In this document: in pieces, positions 22,740 to 64,000 of the stretch
Numbering within the stretch: position 1 is the stretch's first letter
Layout: each line of letters begins with the position of its first letter
Origin: Syngnathus acus
Lineage: Eukaryota > Chordata > Actinopteri > Syngnathiformes > Syngnathidae
Direction: 5' to 3'
DNA: 64,000 nt
NCBI RefSeq assembly: GCF_901709675.1
Contig: NC_051105.1
Location: 10,960,604 to 11,024,603 of the forward strand
Program-made: the position numbers and the translations under genes
The notes under the pieces: generated by a model
Databases searched by the model: none
Seen by the model: the letters and a program-made list of their open reading frames with translations, nothing else
Told to the model about the DNA's origin: nothing

Positions 22740-25278
22740 ATGGAGTTGCCGCAGAAAAGTGGTCGTCCTTCTTTGTCCCTGTCGTGCTGCTTGTGTGTGT
22801 TTCTTCTCCAGCTACAGGCTGCTTGGATGGGTGGTAAGGACCACGGCAAACTTAGCCCTACTCGCTTTAGTTATAACGCAACATGCACACACACAACACT
22901 GTCTCGATACGTTTGTTTTATTATAGGGCCTCTTTTTCCTTCTGCTAACTTGCAAGTCTCTTGCATTGTTTCTTCGGGAAGTGAAACGTTTTAAAAGTCT
23001 CTCAAATGTCGATACTGTTGTTTACGCCGCATTAAAGTTGTGCAGCCAGCGTTGCGTGGATATCAGATTGCACAATTTTCTTTTAACTGTCTGTTCCTTT
23101 TAATCCCCTTAACCCTTTCTTACAGCGTTATAAAAGCGTTACGACTACTTTGTTTGCGTGGAGTGATAACTGCAAATTTAGAATTACTGTCAGCACAGAT
23201 CCCGCAAGTAATTCATTTCAATTTATGTCAAAAAATTAAGTGAGGACTAATCAGGGAACTCCCACCCAAAATGTGCTTTCAAAAGAATTGACACTGTCTT
23301 CAGTTTTTCCACGCAATCCTCCACAGACTGTCCTGCCGATGGACGTACCTGGGTTCCCTTTCAAGACAGATGCTACCACTTTGTCCACGGAGAGGAGGAC
23401 AAACTCAAAGTGTATAATTTTGAGGCAGCCAAAAGCCTCTGCCCAAAATCTGGTATGTCAAAAAAATTGCATTCACCAATATAAAACAATAATGACATTT
23501 CTGATCTTACAGGTGTTCCTAATGTTGTGTCCAGTCAATATGTCTTCCATTTTTATTGTTCTTAATGTTCCCTTTTATAGAGCTGCTGTCCATCCAGAGT
23601 GCTGAGGAGAATGACTTTGTGGTTAAATATAGTCCCGAGGTGTGGAAAGGCGAAGTCAATCTGTGGCTTGGGATGTATTATGATACAAACAGTAAGTGTC
23701 ATGTGACCAAAGACTTGTTGCCAAAATCAACTCGTGTTTTTTGGGTTAATACTCAACAAACTTGGCCCACCCAGCTCACTGCACATCCTGACACAGCTTC
23801 AGGATATCCTTTTTTTTTTTTTTTTGCATAATGGAGTCACAAAATGGGGATTTTGTTCTCTTAAGTATTTAGGAAGTGAAAGATGCGCGTCAATGATTTC
23901 TTTCGTCAGTTCTGTTTTTGCTGACCAACTCACTCTTACCAGGTGAGGGCATGATGTGGCTTGATGAGGAGCCGGTCAAGTTTACCAACTGGGAACCGGG
24001 CTCGTCCCCGACGGACTTTGTGCCCATGGAAACGTGCGTGGCTTTGCACAGCGACACGGGCAAGTGGGAACGCGTCAGCTGCTTGGATGATATCGAGAAC
24101 GGCATCGTCTGTGAGACGGCTCAGAGTACGTGTGGCTTTTCCTTTGTACGAGATGCTGGGCCATCTCTGAAGTTATTATTTAATATGACTATTAACTTTG
24201 GTTTGTTGAAGAATTTAATCTAAATTGTTCCTGATTTTGAGAATGGTTTTGTCTAATACACAGGTGTCAAACCCAAGGCCCGGGGGCCAGATACGGCCCG
24301 CCACATCATTTTATGTGGCCCGCGAAGACAAATTGTGCATCAAATTTGTGTGTCATTACTAGAATGGCAAATTGTCTTCACTTTTAATATATATATTTTT
24401 TTAAATATTTAACCAGTTTGTACTTGTCTGATTTGGAAATGAGTTGTTTGTCAGTTTGTTTTGTAGCTTTTACTGTATATAATATGAGGTGCTCATATAT
24501 TTATTTGGGTTGACAGTCTGATTTGAAAATGAGTTGTTTGTCAGTTTGTTTTGTAGCTTTTACTGTATATAATATGAGGTGCTCATATATTTATTTGGGT
24601 TGACAGTCATAATGGCCCCCCGAAAGAAGCTATGACTACAATGCGGCCCGCCAAAAAAGATGAGTTTGACACCCCTGGTCTAATAGCAGCGTTGTCAAAC
24701 GTTTGTGGTTGAGAACACATTCTATTTCTCGGTTGTTGGTAACATTGTCCACTAGAGGTCGCCATTGCAAGCACTTACATTGTTTTTTTATTTCAAATAA
24801 TGTATTATAATGACAAGTCTACTGCAGAAGGTTTTAATCATGTGAAGTGGAAAACTGAAAAGCATTACTGTACGCATCATGACCCCCAGGGATTCATACT
24901 GCATCATCTTAAAATCAAAGTGACTTTTTTCCGCTCAGTTATTCACATGTTGTCTTTGTTTTTCAGAAGCAGCGGACGCCAAACAAAGTACGTTCCCTCC
25001 ACACATGCACACACACTCTTGTAAGCCAAATTGTAGTGCGTGAGAACTTGCCTGAATTGTTCGTGGCTTGTCCTCCATCAGAAGGGAACGCCGTGCTGTC
25101 CGTGTTGGTCATCCTCAGCGTCTTTGTCATCATGGCTGTCTCCGCCGTGCTTTGGTTCCTGTACCAGAGGCAACACCCGGGCTCCTCCATCATCACGGCG
25201 TTCGAGTACCACCCGCCATTCAGAGCGCCCGACGCTGACCGCTCCTGCCTGGTGGACGCGGAGGAGTTTGACGGCTGA
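22740..25278 (+). CDS. cd302: CD302, C-type-lectin-like type I membrane receptor (spliced)
   Basis: CD302 is a small type I C-type lectin-like protein of myeloid and liver cells, linked to adhesion, endocytosis and migration. Exons are 22740-22833, 23327-23452, 23581-23691, 23943-24125, 24967-24987 and 25082-25278, giving 732 bases, 243 codons plus TGA, all phases consistent. A signal peptide (about residues 1-31, with CLCVFLLQLQAAW) precedes one lectin-like domain starting DCPADGRTWVPFQDRCYHF. The domain contains WLGMYYDTN and ends CVALHSDTGKWERVSC...GIVCE. The last exon encodes one membrane helix (LSVLVILSVFVIMAVSAVLW) and a tail of about 37 residues with an acidic end (DAEEFDG). The EPN/QPD and WND sugar-binding motifs are absent, as in mammalian CD302, so calcium-dependent sugar binding is unlikely. 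The plus-strand start at 22740 is preferred to an upstream in-frame TTG. In mammals LY75 adjoins CD302; here it does not. Confidence 0.93.
24259..24677. mobile_element. hAT-like MITE, 419 bp, in cd302 intron 4
   Basis: Fourteen-base termini CACAGGTGTCAAAC and (inverted) CAGGGGTGTCAAAC differ at two positions. They are flanked by a perfect 8-bp duplication GTCTAATA (24251-24258 and 24678-24685). GGCCCG/CGGGCC-rich subterminal blocks (GGCCCGGGGGCC, TGTGGCCCGCG) characterise this fish repeat family. There is no transposase frame. An internal 90-bp tandem duplication is annotated separately. A diverged fragment of the same family is at about 39696-39761. Confidence 0.85.
24426..24605 (+). repeat. 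90-bp tandem duplication inside the hAT-like MITE
   Basis: Two adjacent 90-base units (24426-24515 and 24516-24605), each starting GTCTGATTTG and ending TGGGTTGACA, are nearly identical; one clear difference is GGAAAT versus GAAAAT. The duplication lies wholly inside the element at 24259-24677, so it arose within the element or its progenitor. Confidence 0.85.
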
Positions 25279-26110
25279 GCGTAGGAGGTCGTGCCCCTCC
25301 GTCCAAACGCAGCGTGGTTAGGCTGCTGCCAAAATATTTTGACCCGCAATCTAAGATGTCGCCGTAGCTACACTAACAATCGTTCGTATACAGAACCCTT
25401 GAGTGGCATTCGATTATTCATCAGGGATCTAAACTTTGGGCCAGATCATTTTCAATGTTATGAATTTGGAATGCAATATCTCGGGCAATTCAGTATTACG
25501 TACATACTTAGGAGTCTTGTCACATTTTCAGCAACCATTCTAGACATTTGTTTTTTTGCACGAGGGTTCTCAGTACCCCGCCCATGAAATATGACACCCT
25601 TTGTTACTGCCTTTAATAAGCTAGTTTTTTTCCCCACCTGTCAAAAACATGAGTGTCTTTTAATTTCAGCATAGAAGTTGTTGTGACCGCTTTATAAAAT
25701 GACACCAGTGATGAATGTGAATGATAATAGCCATTTGTATTATGTTGAGTCCGAAAAGTTCGGAAACATTCCCTTTATTTTTCTACTTCTAACCGAGCCA
25801 AAGTGTTACGATATGCTTCGCCTGACCCAACAGATGCTTATTTTTGCACCATCATCAAAGAGTCGTCCAGCCATCCTGTTTGTGCTCTTGAATCAGATGA
25901 TCAAAAGAGAATTTTGTGCAATGATTGGCTCTTGATTTGAAGTCTGTTTTTTTCTTCACCACTTGACTATAAAATGGAATCCAGTGCTGGTAGAAAAGTG
26001 CTGTGTTATGACTGTGCTTCCATATGATGCTTCTCTGCAATGTTTTTAACATGTATCTAGCACAATCTGAGCCCTAGCTGTTCCTCCTAATTAAACAAAA
26101 TGGTTACAAG
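25279..26110 (+). other. cd302: cd302 3'UTR
   Basis: About 0.8 kb of non-coding, AT-rich sequence runs from the TGA stop to an ATTAAA signal at 26090-26095, followed by a G-run near 26132. No domain-bearing frame lies within it. The ATTAAA variant is the best poly(A) candidate found. Confidence 0.5.
26090..26095 (+). terminator. cd302: Candidate cd302 polyadenylation signal (ATTAAA)
   Basis: ATTAAA is the commonest variant of the poly(A) hexamer. It lies about 0.8 kb after the cd302 stop and is followed within 50 bases by T- and G-rich sequence of the kind that forms downstream elements. Confidence 0.4.
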
Positions 26111-26267
26111 GACTTATTTGTGCATTTTTTTGGGGGGGGGGGCATGACAGTCTGGTGACTTGTTGAGAGGCAAACATTTTGGTTAAAGTTTCAAAGGAGG
26201 CTTTTAAGCTAGTGCCATTGTTTTAAAGTAGGATGTTTGGCAAAAAATGGCAAATTCCCTCATGCGT

Positions 26268-26283
26268 CCACAAGAGGGCGCTG
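26268..26283 (+). promoter_or_regulatory. CTCF-like motif between cd302 and tanc1
   Basis: CCACAAGAGGGCGCTG resembles the CTCF core (CCASYAGRKGGCRS), with one departure at the fifth position. It is placed between the convergent ends of cd302 and tanc1, in the same orientation as the motifs at 8501 and 36100. The evidence is motif similarity only. Confidence 0.25.
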
Positions 26284-28531
26284 TTGTGTTGTAATATTTT
26301 GTCCGTCAACACGTTCCTGAATATATATGTTGATAAATACAAAATCCTGGGTGGCAATAATGTGTCTTATTCATAATTGTTCCTTCTCCATTGCATTATG
26401 TTTGCAAACTTTTTGTTTGTTTGTTTTGTTCTTCAACAGCTTACTTGCAGTTTATGAGACGAGTCGCATATAAATGTGTTGATGCTTGCTGTGTCTTTCC
26501 AACTAAACAATGTCTTATTTAGCCACAGGAGCCAGGAATATTTCTGAACGCTTTTAAATAATACAACAGGTAGGACACAAAAAAAAAGAAGGAAAAAACC
26601 CACATCTTCCCTTCAAGCCTCTCATACTGAAATGCAAACTTTTGATATCATATTTTCCAAGCTAGCACGACGGAAAATGCTTGCGAATCCTAAAGCGGCT
26701 TTACTGTCCATTTGCCATCAGTCAGACTCAAAAGAATATTCCACTTGTTCATGTCATTGTGGTTCGTTTTTTTCACATGATAAATGTATTCTCAATCTTT
26801 TCTGTCTGAAGGAGCTGAGCTGAAGCAGACTGCGTGCCAAGGTCAATACGCTCTCATTATGACGACTGTTTATACTCTATTATGCTCATATTACCGCAAT
26901 GTAATGGTTAGCTTCACATTTTCCAAGAATGCTTTAATGGTTATTGTTAGCTTGGTGTGATGGCAAAACCAAAAATGGCAATTGGTTGGCACCCAAAGTC
27001 ACCTGGCTTCAGCTTTCATGTGATCCGAATGAGGGCGACAGTAAATAGATGGAGGAACTCGATAGTACAGGTGTACCTAATATTGTGGCCTAAGATTGAA
27101 GCGGCCATGGAGACAGTGACGTGAGCTTTCCTGCGTCATCTGTGTCTGTTCAAGTGATTTAAAAAAATTAAAAATAAAGTCTGAGGTTGACTTCTGGCAC
27201 TCCGAGTCCATGACTCAGACTTGTAGACTTAAAGACTCCACACGCAATCGTTGGGGCCAGCGCAGATCGTGTGCGCCTGGTGGGGGAGTCTTACAATCTG
27301 TGCTCTTTTAATATTGAGGAAATGATGTGTGTGTGCTTTAGGGTTTCACCTCCAAGAGTTTTTGTCAGGAAGCAAGCATCCATCCATCCCGACGGCGGTG
27401 GAGATGGGGCTCGGTGAGTAGGAGAGTGCGGCCGTGTGGCGATGGCAGGATTTAAAAATGTTTGATCCTGAAATGACAAGCTGAAATTGGAAAGCATAAA
27501 CATAAGCCGCTTTTATCAATGCTCTGGTTATCCGATGACATGGACGCACAATTATGGACGCATTCAAACATGCCGAAATGGACGCCCACACATAAGCACT
27601 GGCGCAAACACAAACACGCACACACGCAAGCACCATCTCCTCTCGTGCAGCAAAAATCCGTTCCGGCATTACGAGCCCACAAAGTCCCATCGTCACCTTT
27701 TAAGCCAGGCCACAACACGATTGGTGGCTACAAGGTCATTTGAGATGTCAGTGTTGTTGGACGTCATGACAACCCCTAGCTTAAGTGCGATTACATTGGG
27801 AAAAATGACCACCACATTTCAAATCAATGCTTGCATCTTTAGGAAAGAAACGAGCAGGCGACAGTCACAAATCACTTTGACATAGTTCCTCAACACAAAA
27901 GCTTGTCTAAATGAAGCTCCTCATCTTACTTCAACATAGTTCCTCGGCACCAAGATGCCAACAAGATGCTGGCAAGGCACAAATTTTGTTTCAATGACGC
28001 GCAATAGCTCACTGGTTCCTTTGAGATGGCAGCAAAGCACTACTTTTGTCTAAAATAAACTTAAACTGAACAAGGCACTGATAAAGCAAGCAACATAATC
28101 GTCAAAATGAAGCTGCGCAACTCACCTCAATTTGGTTCCAAAGCGGGAGTATGCACGGGCTTCATGGTACGTTCTCTCCTCAGATGGCTTTTTATTCCTG
28201 CGAGCGTGAATCCACGGAGAGCTGGATTAGAGACAAGAGAATCAGCCCCGTGACCAATCTGCCCTTGCGGACCACATCGATCACCTCAACCAGAGCTCTG
28301 AAGGCGGCCATCGGTCGATGGAAGCGTAGCCGGCGACAATCAGCGTGACAGCAGAGGAGCATAGACCTTAAAAATACGACCTTGAGAAAAGTCAACAAGA
28401 AATCTCAAAAGATGATTTTTTTTTTTTTTTTTTTTTTTAAAGTTGGACAATGCGGCGACCTTTTCAAAATTCTTATTTGATCACACTGCATAGACGTGTT
28501 GGTCATCCCTCAGGGGGGTTGGGGAGGGGTC

Positions 28532-28537
28532 TTTATT
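28532..28537 (-). terminator. tanc1: Candidate tanc1 polyadenylation signal
   Basis: TTTATT here reads AATAAA on the tanc1 strand, about 0.84 kb downstream of its stop codon. Other minus-strand hexamers exist further out (for example near 28186), so the actual 3' end is uncertain. Confidence 0.3.
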
Positions 28538-29374
28538 TCTCTCCCATGGTTGCCATGGCAGCACAACTCCATAACAATATGCGACCACAATACTGACAAA
28601 AAACATGGCACGGTTGAACACCCACGTGAAACCGGAAGGACTAATGTATGGCGGCGTCAAGCGCAAATGTAAGCATGCACTTCATTTAAATGTCTTGCTG
28701 GCTGTGCAAAAATAACCATATAAAATATATTGCTCTTACATTGAAGCCATTGGTAAATAAATTAATCTAGACAGCAACAACAAGCAAAGAGCAAAAAGAC
28801 TTTCCACTCTTGTTAATGCTGATTCGTAACATGTACAAACATATTTCACAAACGTGTGCGTGTCTCTCTGGAGAACATTAAAACGCAATCGGAACAACAC
28901 TGTGCATACCGATGACCTTCGGGATGAAAAAAACGACACGCTGCCCACCAGAAAGTTGGAGATATTTTGGACTTTGGGGGTCCAAGTTGAAGAACTGCCG
29001 GAATGGAGTGGGCGGGTGGTGGTACGAACGGTGAGCAAGCGGGAATGGTGAGGTCATGGCCAACTTCTCGATCTTCTCAAAATGTTTGGATGCAAAATGC
29101 TCATCATTAAAATCGGCGTTTGATTTGTGGCAATTTCAAAGGAGGTCATCTCCTATCGTCCTTTCCTTGCTCACCATGCATACCACCACCCGTACGCTCC
29201 ATCCAAAATCCCAAACTTTTTAGTGAGTAGTGTAACAATACAAACTATGAGGCGCAAGCTTGTTGAAACACAGGAATGTCCACTTGAGTATGGTTCCCCC
29301 TCCATCAGTGCAAAGCGTCCATCTTGTGACAGAAGGTGTGGCGGGCAGGAACATTTGGCACGACTCTCCCGGGA

Positions 29375-63395
<34,021 letters not shown>

Positions 63396-64000
63396 CTGTT
63401 CGGGGAAAACCAAAGTTGTGCAATATTAGAGATTTGGTCCAGTTCGACAATGTGTTTTTAGTGGTATTATATGAAATATGGCTCCACAATGATTTTGTAG
63501 GCCTCAGTAAAAATTCGTGACCTTTACACAACTCAGAGATTCCTGACCGCTTGTTTTTGCTTCCATGTTGAGTCTGAAGCTTGAATGCCAGGAATGTAAA
63601 GCCTTGTTTCCACTTTCCACCAAGTGGTACAGTCCACTTCAGACGGTACGAGGTAGCGCTCGGATCAGGAATGGGATTCGTTCTTCCCACAATTCAATCC
63701 CAACGTCCTCTTAAGAGTTTCCTGACACGTTGTAAAATGTATTATGCCGGAAGTATTATTTTGAATACGACACAGGTGGAGGTGCGTCAAAATACTGAAT
63801 CAAAATTGAAAACCTTTATTTTCATTTCATGTTTAACAGAACCCAAGTAAAGAACTTGACATAAATTCTCTTGCACAGATGATTTACTTGACCTCCAAAC
63901 GGGCTAATGATTTTACCCGACTCTGCTCAGGAATCCAAACCCAGGATGTAAAAACCAGACTTTGTAAAATACAGTCCTGCATGGAAAGACCATTTTGAGG
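63396..64000. other. tanc1: tanc1 intron at the right edge
   Basis: Intronic sequence upstream (in gene sense) of the exon at 63195-63395. That exon starts with the last two bases of a split codon, so the upstream exon must end with one base of a codon. I did not find such an exon in these 605 bases. Confidence 0.5.

Larger units (their letters stand above)
26111..29374. other. Convergent intergenic region and tanc1 3'UTR
   Basis: This lies between the converging cd302 and tanc1 genes. I see no exon or RNA gene. The right part, at least to about 28.5 kb, is probably tanc1 3'UTR. The stretch has a CTCF-like motif at 26268, a poly-T run at about 28418-28438 (poly-A on the tanc1 strand) and minus-strand AATAAA candidates. 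The open frames seen are short and have no family resemblance. Confidence 0.5.

Overview
This is vertebrate, almost certainly teleost fish, nuclear DNA. Coding sequence is broken into short exons with GT/AG splice sites and consistent phases. UTRs and introns are AT-rich, microsatellites are abundant, and several non-autonomous DNA transposons of fish type are present. There is no bacterial, viral or plasmid content, no CRISPR array and no operon structure. The species cannot be named from the sequence.

Four protein-coding genes are supported. (1) tank, minus strand, coding about 3.26-6.75 kb, with an untranslated first exon and promoter near 7.6-8.0 kb. It encodes a TRAF/TBK1 scaffold of NF-kB and interferon signalling. 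(2) rbms1, plus strand, 15.19-19.95 kb plus a long 3'UTR to about 21.8 kb. It encodes a two-RRM single-stranded nucleic-acid binding protein; its N-terminal exon is unresolved. (3) cd302, plus strand, 22.74-25.28 kb, encoding a type I membrane C-type-lectin-like receptor (243 codons in six exons). (4) tanc1, minus strand, 29.38-63.40 kb. Twenty-four coding exons give 1,755 in-frame codons with no frame break, and the 5' end lies beyond the right edge. It encodes a postsynaptic scaffold with a P-loop NTPase, ankyrin repeats, TPRs and a C-terminal PDZ ligand.

Order and relative orientation match human chromosome 2q24 (TANC1 ... CD302 ... RBMS1 - TANK). The mammalian neighbours WDSUB1, BAZ2B, MARCH7, LY75, PLA2R1 and ITGB6 are absent between them, so this looks like a fractionated, compact copy of that block, as expected after the teleost genome duplication. 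The genes do not form a pathway; tank and cd302 have immune roles, rbms1 is an RNA regulator and tanc1 is neuronal.

The rest is intergenic and intronic DNA: three hAT-like elements with intact or near-intact 8-bp target duplications, a very small fourth candidate, an 862-bp element with perfect 30-bp inverted termini lying 38 bp from a tanc1 splice acceptor, a 600-bp compound tetranucleotide tract, older repeat fragments and a few CTCF-like motifs. I saw no undescribed biological system. The items worth a second look are the compact synteny, the transposon insertions, the unresolved tank and rbms1 exons and the CTCF-like sites.
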